A stretch of 64,000 nt of DNA from Pseudomonas kilonensis (GCF_001269885.1 NZ_LHVH01000035.1:186001-250000), one strand, 5' to 3'; positions 17,485 to 26,416 are shown, counted from the first letter of the stretch. The notes: generated from the sequence alone by a model not told the origin. Numbers and translations are program-made.

Positions 17485-17880
17485 ATGAATTTCCTGTCCC
17501 CCGTTGCCCTGCTGGTTTTATGCAGCGCCATGGCCGCCCCTTTGATGGCGGACGAGCAAACCCCGGAGCTCACCGGCTGCGCGGCCAAGCGCCAGGGCAT
17601 CATCAACCAGATCGAACTGGCCAAGTCCCGTGGCAACCAGGACCAGCAGGCTGGCCTGGAAACCGCGTTGAGTGAAGTCACCAGCCATTGCACCGATGCA
17701 TCCCTGCGCAAGGAGCGTGAAAACAAGGTGCTCGATGCCAAGCACGAGGTCAGTCGGCGTCAGGCCGACCTGGAAAAGGCCATGAAGAAAGGCGACGCCG
17801 AGCGGATCAACAAACGCAAGGACAAGCTGGCGGCCTCCCGCAAGGAACTGCAGGAAGCGGTGGATGAGTTGGATAAGTGA
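17485..17880 (+). CDS. DUF1090 family periplasmic protein (YqjC-like)
   Basis: A 131-residue precursor. MNFLSPVALLVLCSAMAAPLMA is a signal peptide. The mature part has two conserved cysteines (TGCAAKRQG and SHCTDAS), followed by a highly charged helix from about residue 75 rich in Lys, Glu and Arg, probably a coiled coil. This is the DUF1090 layout of E. coli YqjC; no biochemical function is known to me. The ATG at 17485 has CGGAGT upstream and gives the signal peptide. It stands alone after ligB. Confidence 0.85.
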   Translation: MNFLSPVALLVLCSAMAAPLMADEQTPELTGCAAKRQGIINQIELAKSRGNQDQQAGLETALSEVTSHCTDASLRKERENKVLDAKHEVSRRQADLEKAMKKGDAERINKRKDKLAASRKELQEAVDELDK

Positions 17881-17965
17881 ACATTGACAAGATCGCGGCC
17901 TCCTACAGGTTGAATGCGATCCCCTGTAATTGGAACTGGCGAAGCCTGCGATCTTTCAAGACATG

Positions 17966-18415
17966 TCAATGATCCCGAAATTCCTTGTGACAGGCGCTGC
18001 ACGCATCCTCGACCTTTTGCACCGCCGGCCCCAAGTAACTGGCCTTGTAGGGTTGGACGTTGCTGGCAATTACCAACTCACCGGTGGCGGCTTCAAGGTT
18101 ACGGGCCAGCTCCTGGAAACGCGCCTGCTTTTGCCAGACATCATCCAGGGCGCTGGTGTGGTCTTGCTCGCGCACCTGCGGGAAGTGCTTCCACGGCTCA
18201 TGGGAGAGTTGATCCAGTTGCATCGCACCCTCGGCGAATCGTGCGCCATCGAACGGGACTCGACCGCGCAACATGCCGCCCAACTCTTCGTTGGTCTTGA
18301 GCATCTGCTTGAAGATCGCCTTGCGCTGGCCAAGGGGAGAATTGGGATCGACGCCGCCACAGGCGGACAACATCAGGCAGGCCAGCACGGCCATGGAAAA
18401 TCGTTTTACAAACAT
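17966..18415 (-). CDS. Class II cytochrome c (c'-type) lipoprotein
   Basis: Predicted membrane-anchored c-type cytochrome facing the periplasm. The 149-residue precursor has a lipoprotein signal peptide (MFVKRFSMAVLACLMLSAC, lipobox LSAC), a four-helix-bundle-like middle, and a single C-terminal haem site C139-S-A-C-H143. That placement of the haem motif near the C terminus is diagnostic of class II cytochromes c. The start at 18415 is set by GAGG upstream. It is divergent from mltA. The electron partner is unknown; cytochromes of this type often bind NO or take part in stress responses. Confidence 0.85.
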   Translation of the reverse strand: MFVKRFSMAVLACLMLSACGGVDPNSPLGQRKAIFKQMLKTNEELGGMLRGRVPFDGARFAEGAMQLDQLSHEPWKHFPQVREQDHTSALDDVWQKQARFQELARNLEAATGELVIASNVQPYKASYLGPAVQKVEDACSACHKEFRDH

Positions 18416-18540
18416 CTTGGCCTCGGGGCAGGAAACGGCAGTTAGTATCCTCGGGTCATCGATAAAGACCAATGCCCCTATCAACAATACGGGTTGTTCG
18501 AGCGCCTGACAGCGTCCGGATGACTGCAAAGGAAATCTTC

Positions 18541-19728
18541 ATGAACAGCCGCATCAAGACCTGGCACAAAGGCCTGGCATTGACCCTACCGCTGATCGCA
18601 CTGTTGGCCGGTTGTAATCGCGGCGAAAAGGTCGAAGCACCTCAGACCCACGCCCTCGCCACCTATGTCAGCGCACCATGGGAGGCGCTGCCGTCGGTGT
18701 CCGATGCAGACCTGCTGGCCGGTTTCGGCTCCTGGCGCAGTGCCTGCACCCGGCTCAAGGCCGATGCGACCTGGGGCCCGACCTGCGCGGCGGCGGCCAA
18801 TGTGCCGCAAACCCCACAGGATGTACGCAATTTCCTGAAACAAAACCTGGACGTCTATGGCCTGCGCTCAGGGGACAACAGCCCCAACGGCCTGATTACC
18901 GGCTATTACGAGCCGGTCTACCCCGGCAGTCTCACCCAGACCGCCACGGCGAATATCCCGGTCTATGGTGTGCCGGAGGACATGATCATTGTGTCGCTGG
19001 ACAGCATTTACCCTGAGCTCAAGGGCAAACGCCTGCGTGGCCGCCTTGAAGGCCGGGTGCTCAAGCCATACGACGACGCGGCCACCATCGAAACCAACGG
19101 GGTGAAGGCGCCGATCATCGCCTGGCTGACCGACCCCATGAACCTGCAATTCCTGCAAATCCAGGGTTCGGGACGTATTCGACTCGCCGATGGCCGCCAA
19201 CTGCGCATCGGTTATGCCGACCAGAACGGCCACCCTTACCGCCCCATCGGGCGCTGGCTGGTTGAACAGGGCGAGCTGAAGAAAGAAGACGTGACCATGG
19301 GTACCATCAGTGCCTGGGCCAAGGCCAACCCGAACCGTATTCCCGAATTGCTGGGCAGCAACCCCAGCTACGTGTTCTTCAACCGTAACCCCGACAGCAA
19401 CGAAGGCCCGCGAGGCTCGCTGAATGTACCGCTGACAGCCGGCTACAGCGTGGCGGTGGACCGCAAGGTGATTCCGCTGGGCAGCCTGTTGTGGCTATCC
19501 ACCACGCGCCCTGACGGCAGCACCTTGAACCGGCCCGTCGCCGCCCAGGACACTGGCGGTGCAATTGCCGGTGAAGTGCGGGCGGACCTGTTCTGGGGCA
19601 CGGGCGAGGCTGCCGGGCAACTGGCCGGGGACATGAAGCAACAGGGCCAGATCTGGATGCTCTGGCCCAAGGGCATGGCGTTGCCGCAAGTGCCGCAGGT
19701 GGCGAATGCGGTGACCGCCAACCCCTAA
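18541..19728 (+). CDS. mltA: Membrane-bound lytic murein transglycosylase A
   Basis: Outer-membrane lipoprotein that cleaves peptidoglycan between MurNAc and GlcNAc, leaving 1,6-anhydro ends. The 395-residue precursor has a lipobox LLAGC (acylated C25), the family's GLITGYYEPVYPGS, the MltA beta-barrel (QIQGSGRIRLADG), and the C-terminal 3D domain with the catalytic-type aspartates VAAQDTGGAIAGEVRADLFWGTG. AAGGAAA sits before the ATG. Monocistronic; a REPIN lies just downstream. Confidence 0.96.
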   Translation: MNSRIKTWHKGLALTLPLIALLAGCNRGEKVEAPQTHALATYVSAPWEALPSVSDADLLAGFGSWRSACTRLKADATWGPTCAAAANVPQTPQDVRNFLKQNLDVYGLRSGDNSPNGLITGYYEPVYPGSLTQTATANIPVYGVPEDMIIVSLDSIYPELKGKRLRGRLEGRVLKPYDDAATIETNGVKAPIIAWLTDPMNLQFLQIQGSGRIRLADGRQLRIGYADQNGHPYRPIGRWLVEQGELKKEDVTMGTISAWAKANPNRIPELLGSNPSYVFFNRNPDSNEGPRGSLNVPLTAGYSVAVDRKVIPLGSLLWLSTTRPDGSTLNRPVAAQDTGGAIAGEVRADLFWGTGEAAGQLAGDMKQQGQIWMLWPKGMALPQVPQVANAVTANP

Positions 19729-19753
19729 AGAGATGCGTTGATTGTCCCGGCCC

Positions 19754-19846
19754 CATCGCGAGCAAGCCCGCTCCCACAGTTGATCTCAGTGAACACAATA
19801 TTTGTGAGCGACCAGAGATCAGTGTGGGAGCGGGCTTGCTCGCGAA
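19754..19846. repeat. REPIN downstream of mltA
   Basis: Inverted REP arms (ATCGCGAGCAAGCCCGCTCC and its mirror) are 92 bases end to end. Confidence 0.9.
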
Positions 19847-19883
19847 GAGGCCCGCACAGACGCCAGAAACTCACCAGCCAGGC

Positions 19884-20267
19884 TCAGACCGAAACAAAGA
19901 AGAAACTCAAGACCAACCCCACCCCCACGAACCACACCAGCGAACGCAGGATCGCCCAGTCCGCCAGATAGCAGATGATGTAGAGCAGGCGACTGGTGAT
20001 GAACAGCACCGCCAGCACATTGATGGTCACCAGCTCGGCATTGCCGGCCAGGTGCGCGACGATCACGGCGGCGGCGAAAAACGGGCTGATTTCAAAGCTG
20101 TTCAGTTGCGCAGCGAAAGCGCGCCGGGGAGCACCTTCGAGCGAGTCGAGAAAATCCCGAGGGTCGTGGTTATCCCGTAACCGGTATCTGCCACCGGCCT
20201 TGGCGATCCCGACACACAGGTAAGGCAGGAGAAAGGCAATCAAAATACACCACAGGGCAACCGTCAT
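19884..20267 (-). CDS. MAPEG family membrane protein
   Basis: A 127-residue inner-membrane protein with four hydrophobic segments. The MAPEG signature region is visible: LCVGIAKAGGRYRLRDNHDPR after TM1, then RAFAAQLNSFEISPFFAAAVIVAH with the conserved Asn/Glu around TM2. Eukaryotic members conjugate glutathione or make eicosanoids. The roles of bacterial members are mostly unknown, so only the fold is claimed. It may be co-transcribed with the DMT transporter gene that ends 53 bases from its start. Confidence 0.85.
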   Translation of the reverse strand: MTVALWCILIAFLLPYLCVGIAKAGGRYRLRDNHDPRDFLDSLEGAPRRAFAAQLNSFEISPFFAAAVIVAHLAGNAELVTINVLAVLFITSRLLYIICYLADWAILRSLVWFVGVGLVLSFFFVSV

Positions 20268-20319
20268 TGACGCAGTTCCTTCTTTGAGTTTTATAGAAAA
20301 TCGCGAGTCCGGACACTGG

Positions 20320-21153
20320 TCAGAACTTCATCACCAGCATGCCAACCAACACCAGCCCGCAGGCTAAGAGCCGCGGCAAGCCAAAAGGTTCTTTCAGGTA
20401 ACGCATGCCGAACAGCACCACCAGGATCACGCTGATCTCCCGCAGCGCCGCCGCTTCGGCGATCGAGCCCAGTTGCATGGCCCACAGCACCAGAGCGTAG
20501 CTGAACAATACGCAGAATCCGACCGCCAACCCCAACCGCCACTGCTCACGCCAGAACCGCATGAAGGCCGGCCGCTTGCTCACCAGCGCCAGCAACGGGA
20601 ACGGCCAGGCACTGAGCAGCGTGACCCAGACCAGGTAATCCAGCGGATGGGACCAGCGCCGCAGAGCGTGACCGTCGATATAGGTGTAGCAACCGATGCA
20701 CAGGCCAATCAGCGCCACCACCGGCAGCATCGACCAGGGCAGCCGCTCGCCACCGCCGCCCTGCCACAACAGGCAAAGCATGCCGAACGGGATCAGCAAA
20801 ATGCCGATGACCTGCTGGGTCGTCAGCGCTTCACCGGCGAACATAAATGTCAGCGCCAGCACCACCAGCGGCGACAGGCCGCGCATCAGCGGATAGACCA
20901 GCCCCAGGTCACCGACCCGATACGCCTGGATCAGCAAATAGCGATAGAGCAGCTCGAACGCCGCCGACGCCAGGATCCACGGCCAGATCTCCAACGGCGG
21001 CAAGGCCACGAAACCCAGTGCCAGCGCGACGAACAGCAAGGCGACGCTGTCCATGCACGCCACCACCAGCAAACGCTCGCCACTGAACTTGATCAGCGTA
21101 TTCCACGCCGCATGCAACAGCGCTGCTACCAACACCAAGGCCGTCGCAAGCAC
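20320..21153 (-). CDS. EamA/DMT superfamily transporter
   Basis: Ten-helix inner-membrane carrier of the drug/metabolite transporter superfamily, made of two EamA repeats (about 1-135 and 150-277). Conserved features include LLHAAWNTLIKFS in TM1, YPLMRGLSPLVVLALTF, and the C-terminal EISVILVVLFGMRYLKEPFG. The start is a GTG at 21153 with AAGGAG six bases upstream. The upstream ATG would add a hydrophilic tail with no better signal. Substrate unknown. Confidence 0.82.
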   Translation of the reverse strand: MLATALVLVAALLHAAWNTLIKFSGERLLVVACMDSVALLFVALALGFVALPPLEIWPWILASAAFELLYRYLLIQAYRVGDLGLVYPLMRGLSPLVVLALTFMFAGEALTTQQVIGILLIPFGMLCLLWQGGGGERLPWSMLPVVALIGLCIGCYTYIDGHALRRWSHPLDYLVWVTLLSAWPFPLLALVSKRPAFMRFWREQWRLGLAVGFCVLFSYALVLWAMQLGSIAEAAALREISVILVVLFGMRYLKEPFGLPRLLACGLVLVGMLVMKF

Positions 21154-21355
21154 GGCACGCTCCTTGTCCCCGATCCTACGATCATCGGGCTCATGAATTG
21201 ATTCGCTATCGTTTATACTGCAAACCGACCACGCCGCACTCAGTTGCGCATACACCTATTCCAATAATCTCGCTGTTGCCCCGCTCATTCGAAGGGGGGC
21301 GCCGGCATGCGTATGCCTGATCAGAGCGTCAAGACTACAGACAGAGACCTTGCGC

Positions 21356-22516
21356 ATGCCACTCGCCTTGCTTGCTTTGGCCGTCGCCGCTTTCGGCATC
21401 GGCACGACTGAATTCGTCATCATGGGCCTGTTGCCCGATGTCGCCCGGGACCTGGCCGTAAGCATCCCCCAGGCCGGCCTGCTGATCACTGGCTACGCCC
21501 TGGGCGTGGTGTTCGGCGCGCCGATCCTGGCGATTGGCACCGCCAACATGCCACGCAAGGCCACGCTGCTGGGCATGACCCTGATGTTCATCCTCGGCAA
21601 CGTGCTCTGCGCCCTGGCGCCGAACTACGCCACGCTGATGGCCGCCCGGGTCATTACTGCGCTGTGCCACGGAGCGTTCTTTGGCATCGGTTCGGTGGTG
21701 GCGGCCGGGTTGGTGGCGCCGAACAAACGGGCCCAGGCGATTGCCATGATGTTCACCGGCCTGACCCTGGCCAACGTGCTGGGCGTACCGTTGGGCACGG
21801 CCCTGGGGCAATACGCCGGCTGGCGTTCGACGTTCTGGGCGGTATCGGTGATCGGCGTGATCGCCGCCATCGCCCAATGGGTCTGGCTGCCCAAAGAAAT
21901 CCCCATGGACAAAGCCAACCTGGCCAGCGAGTTCAAGGTGCTGGGCAAGGTCAACGTGTTGCTCGCCCTGGGCATGAGCGTGCTGGCCTCCACCAGTTTG
22001 TTCAGCGTGTTCACCTACATCGCGCCGATCCTGCAGGATATCACCGGTGTCAGCCCCCACGGCATCACTGTCATGTTGCTGTTGTTCGGCGTCGGCCTGA
22101 CGGCGGGCAGCTTCCTTGGCGGACGCCTGGCGGACCGGCGCCTGCTGCCTGCGCTGGTGGCCATGGCCTTGGCCGTGGTGCTGGTGCTGGCCGCGTTCAG
22201 CCAGACCAGCCGGTCGGTGATCCCGGCGGCAATTACCCTGGTGCTGTGGGGCGTCTTCGCCTTCGCCCTGTGCCCGATCCTGCAATTGCTGATCATCGAC
22301 CAAGCCCACGAAGCACCGAACCTCGGCTCGACCCTGAACCAGAGTGCCTTCAACCTCGGCAACGCAGCCGGGGCGTGGATGGGTGGGTTGGTCGTCGCCA
22401 GTGGTGCCGACCTGGCGGATTTGCCGTGGACCGGGGCATTCGTCAGCGGCCTCACGGTATTGACCGCCTTGTTCTTTATCCAACGACAGCGACGCTTGGC
22501 GGCCGTCGTTGTTTGA
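21356..22516 (+). CDS. MFS transporter, DHA1 family (AraJ/YdhP-like)
   Basis: Twelve-helix inner-membrane proton-driven efflux carrier of 386 residues. The N terminus MPLALLALAVAAFGIGTTEFVIMGLLPDVA and the motif A-like GLTAGSFLGGRLADRR between TM8 and TM9 match the sugar/drug efflux group that contains AraJ, YdhP and chloramphenicol exporters. The ATG at 21356 is used; a TTG two codons earlier is also in frame. It is divergent from the DMT gene. Its substrate cannot be read from sequence. Confidence 0.85.
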   Translation: MPLALLALAVAAFGIGTTEFVIMGLLPDVARDLAVSIPQAGLLITGYALGVVFGAPILAIGTANMPRKATLLGMTLMFILGNVLCALAPNYATLMAARVITALCHGAFFGIGSVVAAGLVAPNKRAQAIAMMFTGLTLANVLGVPLGTALGQYAGWRSTFWAVSVIGVIAAIAQWVWLPKEIPMDKANLASEFKVLGKVNVLLALGMSVLASTSLFSVFTYIAPILQDITGVSPHGITVMLLLFGVGLTAGSFLGGRLADRRLLPALVAMALAVVLVLAAFSQTSRSVIPAAITLVLWGVFAFALCPILQLLIIDQAHEAPNLGSTLNQSAFNLGNAAGAWMGGLVVASGADLADLPWTGAFVSGLTVLTALFFIQRQRRLAAVVV

Positions 22517-22642
22517 GGGCCTGGGAAATCGGCGCTTCCCATGAGTGAAGGGGCGACGCTTTCAGTAAGAATGTTTCCCCATTCGTGCGGGCTGTTTTTA
22601 CCTGTCGTCCAGAAGCCTTGTTCCAGAGCGCCTGCCATTAAA

Positions 22643-22673
22643 ATCCGCCGAGGGCTGTTCGCAGCCGGCGGAT
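22643..22673 (+). terminator. Strong hairpin after the MFS gene
   Basis: ATCCGCCG and CGGCGGAT pair around an inner GCTG-TTCG-CAGC stem, followed by only a weak T stretch. Probably a terminator. It also makes the ATG at 22672 an unlikely start for the ExoU-like gene. Confidence 0.6.
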
Positions 22674-22758
22674 GTTTATCCAATTAAGTCGCAACGCAAT
22701 CAGCCTGCAGATTTTGCTTAGAGTTCGGCCCCCACACTCGGTACAAGGACGAACCAGA

Positions 22759-24717
22759 ATGCCAGGCCCAATCTCGCAACAATCCCTCCCCCCTAGCTCT
22801 CTCAAGAACAGCGACCAGACCGTAAAACAGGCGAATCCCGGAAATGCCTGCCTACTGGTAGACCGCGCTACAGACCGGTCTATATCCATCATTCGATATG
22901 GCGACGGTAGCGTCGAAGTCACTATGGATCGCCCCACCATTAGCGACCTGATCCTCAGTGGTGGTGGCGCCAAGGGAGCGGCCTATTCCGGACTCCTCAA
23001 AACCCTCGAAGCCAACGGCCTCATGGACAATATCAGAACGATTTCAGGCTCTTCTGCAGGGGCCATATCGGCCGCCGTACTCGCAAGCGGCATGAGTCAC
23101 GCGCGTTTCGACCAGATTCTTGACGATATTCCCCTCACGTCGTTGCTCGACAGCACCAACGTTATCGTTAAAGCACTCCAGAATGTCTCGTCGAAGCTGG
23201 GCGAAAAACTGAAAAACGTTCCGCTGGCGCAATTGCTGTGTGATCTGTTGCCACGCCTGGGTTCCAAGGGGATGCCGCTGGAGAACTTGATCCGGGAGGA
23301 ATCCTGCAAGGCGCTTCTACAACACTGCAAAGATCACCCGGAACCTCTTTCCGAAAAAGCGCAACAAGCCGTTGCCAATGTGAGACGGAACGAATACGTC
23401 ACCTTCGCTGACCTGGCCGTCCTGAGCAAAGAAATCCCACCGATCAAGACCGTGGAAATCACCGGCACCGCCATGTTCGAGGAAGACACGCAATTGCTGG
23501 TGTTCAGCGAGAAGACCACGCCTGACATGGACATTGCCGTGGCAGCGCTTATCTCCGCGTCGCTGCCGGTGGTGTTCAGCAAGCTGACCCAGCAAGGACT
23601 ACCCTTCCAACAGAATGATGAGAAACGCACTGAAACCACGGCGTTTGCCGATGGCGGCATCCTGAACAACACACCGGTACCTGACATCTATAATCCGGCG
23701 ACCTCCATGAGCCCGATCCCGGACAGAGAGTCTTTGATCCTGATATTCGAGGCGGAAGAATCGAACCAGGAAAACCAGCGAGGCACGGGCATCACGGCCC
23801 TGATCGACAAATTTCTCAATGCACCCCATACGGCCAGCTCTGTATGGAATGCCGAACAACTGAAGCGCTTTGCCGACCAGACCGTCGTCGTGCCGCTGAA
23901 ATCCAATAAAGGTGATTACCGCGGCCTGTTGAGCGGGACAGTCAACTTCAGCATGCCCAAGGAGATCAAGGATCATCTCCAGGAAGAACTGCGCAAGAAA
24001 GTCCAAACCCATCTGGACGAGCACAACGCCACTCGACAAACCTTTTGGTTTGACTCAATCGAGGATGCGCTGTTGGCGTTGGGTGACAAGGCATTCGAGC
24101 AACTGAGCCTAGAACTGGAGGACGACGAAACCTGCGCCGAGGCGATCACCTTCAGGCACCACGCACAACGAGCGTTGGCGCAATTGAAGGAAGCGATCCA
24201 AGAGGCCAACAAGGCATCCACCAAACTTGAACCCACCCCACCGATGCACATGGCCATCTGGACCCTCGATCAGCTTGCGGACCAGCCCGGCAGGCTGGAA
24301 TGGCTGGCAAAACGCCTCAATCACGGCAATGACCCGGACTTCATGCAGTTCCTCCAGGCCGCCGCCGAGTGGGACAGAGGCGCGCCGAATGCAACTTCCG
24401 AGGTGACCGGCCACGCCGTCGAGAAAATGCACCTGCAGGACATTGCCACCCGTATATCTAACGTCGTGCAACATGTGCTGAATCCCGCATGCTTTCTCGG
24501 CGGCCAACCCGACGCGAACATCAAGTTGATAAAAGGAGTCATCCGGGACCTGCTGGAACTGCAAGATCCAAAAGCATCCAAAAATTCGCTGGAGCAGAAG
24601 ATCACATTCAACAATTCACTTGAACGGGTTATCGCGAATTACAGGTCGCGCTACACCGGGATGCTTGATCCAAAGTCAACAACTCGCGAGACACTGCTCA
24701 ACATGCTATTCAAATAA
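22759..24717 (+). CDS. ExoU-like patatin phospholipase (putative type III effector)
   Basis: Predicted phospholipase A2 related to ExoU, the P. aeruginosa type III secreted cytotoxin. From the ATG at 22759 (AAGGA nine bases upstream) it has 652 residues. It carries the oxyanion glycine motif SGGGAKGAAYSG, the GSSAG serine (S99) and the FADGG aspartate (D298), 199 residues apart versus 202 in ExoU as I recall. Similarity continues past the patatin domain: VVPLKSNKGDYRGLLSGTVN matches the ExoU segment with SERGDFSGMLGGT, and the C-terminal helical region that binds membrane and ubiquitin in ExoU is also present. No SpcU-like chaperone and no secretion genes are nearby. Codon use looks AT-richer than its neighbours, hinting at transfer. 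Confidence 0.85.
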   Translation: MPGPISQQSLPPSSLKNSDQTVKQANPGNACLLVDRATDRSISIIRYGDGSVEVTMDRPTISDLILSGGGAKGAAYSGLLKTLEANGLMDNIRTISGSSAGAISAAVLASGMSHARFDQILDDIPLTSLLDSTNVIVKALQNVSSKLGEKLKNVPLAQLLCDLLPRLGSKGMPLENLIREESCKALLQHCKDHPEPLSEKAQQAVANVRRNEYVTFADLAVLSKEIPPIKTVEITGTAMFEEDTQLLVFSEKTTPDMDIAVAALISASLPVVFSKLTQQGLPFQQNDEKRTETTAFADGGILNNTPVPDIYNPATSMSPIPDRESLILIFEAEESNQENQRGTGITALIDKFLNAPHTASSVWNAEQLKRFADQTVVVPLKSNKGDYRGLLSGTVNFSMPKEIKDHLQEELRKKVQTHLDEHNATRQTFWFDSIEDALLALGDKAFEQLSLELEDDETCAEAITFRHHAQRALAQLKEAIQEANKASTKLEPTPPMHMAIWTLDQLADQPGRLEWLAKRLNHGNDPDFMQFLQAAAEWDRGAPNATSEVTGHAVEKMHLQDIATRISNVVQHVLNPACFLGGQPDANIKLIKGVIRDLLELQDPKASKNSLEQKITFNNSLERVIANYRSRYTGMLDPKSTTRETLLNMLFK

Positions 24718-24721
24718 CCGC

Positions 24722-25603
24722 CTACTCCGAGTCAATGCGCTGCGCAGGCTTATCTGGGCGCTTATCTTTGGGCAGGCCCACTTCACTGCGGATCTGCGCA
24801 TGGCTGATCAAAGCGAAGATAAAGCTCCCGCCAACGATATTGCCCGCCAACGTCGGCCCGGCAAACACCATCCAGAAATCCTCCCAGGACAACTGGCCGG
24901 CAAACACCAGGTAGGACACTTCGGCCGAGCCGACGACGATGTGGGTGAAATCCCCGAGCGCCATGAGGTAGGTGATCAGAATGATGATCCACATCTTGGC
25001 GCTTTCCATGGACGGGATCATCCAGACCATGGTGGCGATCATCCAGCCGGAAATGATGCCCTTGGCGAACATCTGGCCGGTGTCGTTCTCCATGACCTTG
25101 CGGCCGATTTCCAGGAAAGCCTGGTCGGTGCGCTGATCGAAGATCGGCAAGTGCAACATCACGTAGGCCACCAGCAAGGTGCCGCACAGGTTGCCCACCA
25201 GCACCACGCCCCAGAGCCGCAACAGCCGGCCGAAGTTGCCCAGCGTGGGTTTGCTCATGATCGGCAGCACGGCGGTCAGGGTGTTTTCGGTGAACAGTTG
25301 CTGGCGGGCCAGGATCACCGCGAGAAAGCCGGCGCAGTAACCGAAACTGGCGATCACCTTGAAGCCTTCGTGGTCCGGCAGCCGGGAGTTGAGCAAGCCC
25401 ATCGCCATCAGCGACAGGCCCATGGTCAACCCCGCCGCCAGGGCCGACCACCAGAGCGCGGCGATACTGCGCTCCAGCTCCTGATTGCCCTGGGTGCGGA
25501 TGATTTCGTGCAGCACCGCAGCCCGCGGTGGCTGGTTGCGGTCGACTTCGTGCTGTTCCTGAGCCGAAAGGTCAGGGGTCTTGCCTTCTTCATGAGTGTC
25601 CAT
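24722..25603 (-). CDS. Formate/nitrite transporter family protein (YfdC-like)
   Basis: Inner-membrane channel-type protein of the FNT family, 293 residues with six predicted helices after a hydrophilic N-terminal tail of about 45 residues. Family landmarks are the half-helix regions around NLCGTLLVAYV and GDFTHIVVGSAEVSYLVFAG and the last segment TLAGNIVGGSFIFALISHAQ. The long charged N terminus and overall pattern are closer to E. coli YfdC than to FocA or NirC, so the substrate is uncertain. It is convergent with the ExoU-like gene; their stop codons are only a few bases apart. Confidence 0.85.
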   Translation of the reverse strand: MDTHEEGKTPDLSAQEQHEVDRNQPPRAAVLHEIIRTQGNQELERSIAALWWSALAAGLTMGLSLMAMGLLNSRLPDHEGFKVIASFGYCAGFLAVILARQQLFTENTLTAVLPIMSKPTLGNFGRLLRLWGVVLVGNLCGTLLVAYVMLHLPIFDQRTDQAFLEIGRKVMENDTGQMFAKGIISGWMIATMVWMIPSMESAKMWIIILITYLMALGDFTHIVVGSAEVSYLVFAGQLSWEDFWMVFAGPTLAGNIVGGSFIFALISHAQIRSEVGLPKDKRPDKPAQRIDSE

Positions 25604-25680
25604 ACAGCTCCTGAACCGGTGGCGTGATGTACCTACGACACGCGGCGATCAGCGCTGTTCAGTGCCGACCTGGACATACA

Positions 25681-25706
25681 TGTGGGAGCGAGCTTGCTCG
25701 CGATGG
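25681..25706. repeat. Single REP sequence
   Basis: One unpaired TGTGGGAGCGAGCTTGCTCG followed by CGATGG, between the FNT and thioesterase genes. Confidence 0.85.
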
Positions 25707-25720
25707 CAGCACCGCCGATC

Positions 25721-26122
25721 TCACTCGACCACATCGTCCTTGAACTGATCCTTGACGTATGTGATCTCGGTCCGCCCATGAGGCGCGGGCAAGCCATCTT
25801 CGCCAAGGTTGACGAAGACCATCTTCTCCACGGTCAGGATGCTCTTGCGGGTGATTTTGTTGCGCACCTCGCAGGTCAGCGTGATGGAAGTACGACCAAA
25901 CTCGATGGCGGTGATGCCCAGCTCGATGATGTCACCCTGGCGCGAAGCGCTGACGAAATTGATTTCCGAGATGTATTTGGTGACCACGCGCTGGTTGCCG
26001 AGCTGGACGATGGCATAGATCGCCGCCTCCTCGTCGATCCAGCGCAACAGGCTGCCGCCGAACAGCGTGCCGTTGGGGTTGAGGTCTTCGGGCTTGACCC
26101 ATTTGCGGGTGTGGAAATTCAT
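25721..26122 (-). CDS. Acyl-CoA thioesterase (hotdog fold, YciA-like)
   Basis: Cytoplasmic hydrolase of acyl-CoA thioesters, 133 residues. The single hotdog domain shows NPNGTLFGGSLLRWIDEEAAIYA, with the helix-start acidic residues used for catalysis in the YciA/BFIT group, and then TKYISEINFVSASRQGDIIE. The ATG at 26122 has AGGAG five bases upstream; a GTG two codons earlier is also in frame but too close to that site. It is divergent from ahcY. Chain-length preference is unknown. Confidence 0.88.
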   Translation of the reverse strand: MNFHTRKWVKPEDLNPNGTLFGGSLLRWIDEEAAIYAIVQLGNQRVVTKYISEINFVSASRQGDIIELGITAIEFGRTSITLTCEVRNKITRKSILTVEKMVFVNLGEDGLPAPHGRTEITYVKDQFKDDVVE

Positions 26123-26209
26123 GATCACTCCTGAGTGTCTGGCCGTTGGATTGCTGCATCATGGCAGACCGCACGGCCAGGCTCTACGTCGTGGGCCCTA
26201 TGACGGTCA

Positions 26210-26230
26210 TCGGCAATTTCGATTTGCCGA
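26210..26230. promoter_or_regulatory. Palindrome upstream of the ahcY promoter
   Basis: TCGGCAA (26210-26216) and TTGCCGA (26224-26230) form perfect 7-bp arms around a 7-base centre, 11 bases upstream of the -35 box. It could be an operator shared with the divergent thioesterase gene, or a chance hairpin. Confidence 0.3.
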
Positions 26231-26241
26231 CAGAAACCCTT

Positions 26242-26269
26242 TTGGAAGATCCGATTAGCCCGTTATAAT
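26242..26269 (+). promoter_or_regulatory. Probable sigma-70 promoter of ahcY
   Basis: TTGGAA (26242-26247), a 16-base spacer, then a consensus TATAAT (26264-26269). It places the transcript start about 40 bases before the SAH riboswitch. Confidence 0.75.
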
Positions 26270-26317
26270 CGCCACCGTTTTACCTCGGTCCACGCTTTGG
26301 ACCGTTCCCGCCACCTG

Positions 26318-26416
26318 TCCGAGGGGCGCTGCAGCAGGCTCGACCTGTCAGGCTCGGATGGGGCGTTGTTTGTACGGGGGCTCCCCGCACGGACACTAAA
26401 CGCACAACGGCGCCCA
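26318..26416 (+). promoter_or_regulatory. S-adenosylhomocysteine (SAH) riboswitch
   Basis: Matches the SAH riboswitch that occurs upstream of ahcY in Pseudomonas. P1 is TCCGAG (26318-26323) with CTCGGA (26353-26358). The pseudoknot helix is GGGCGC (26324-26329) with GCGCCC (26410-26415). The conserved AGGGGCGCTGC and CAGGCTCGGA blocks are intact, and a variable hairpin containing GGGGGCTCCCC lies between. SAH binding should raise AhcY expression. Confidence 0.9.

Noticed and set aside
22672..22758. Earlier start (MFIQLSRNAI) for the ExoU-like gene
   Set aside because: That ATG lies in the 3' arm of a strong hairpin without a Shine-Dalgarno, whereas 22759 has AAGGA. A weak resemblance to the ExoU N terminus keeps it possible.
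22517..22758. SpcU-like chaperone gene next to the ExoU-like gene
   Set aside because: No open frame of suitable size exists upstream, and the FNT gene starts converging directly downstream.
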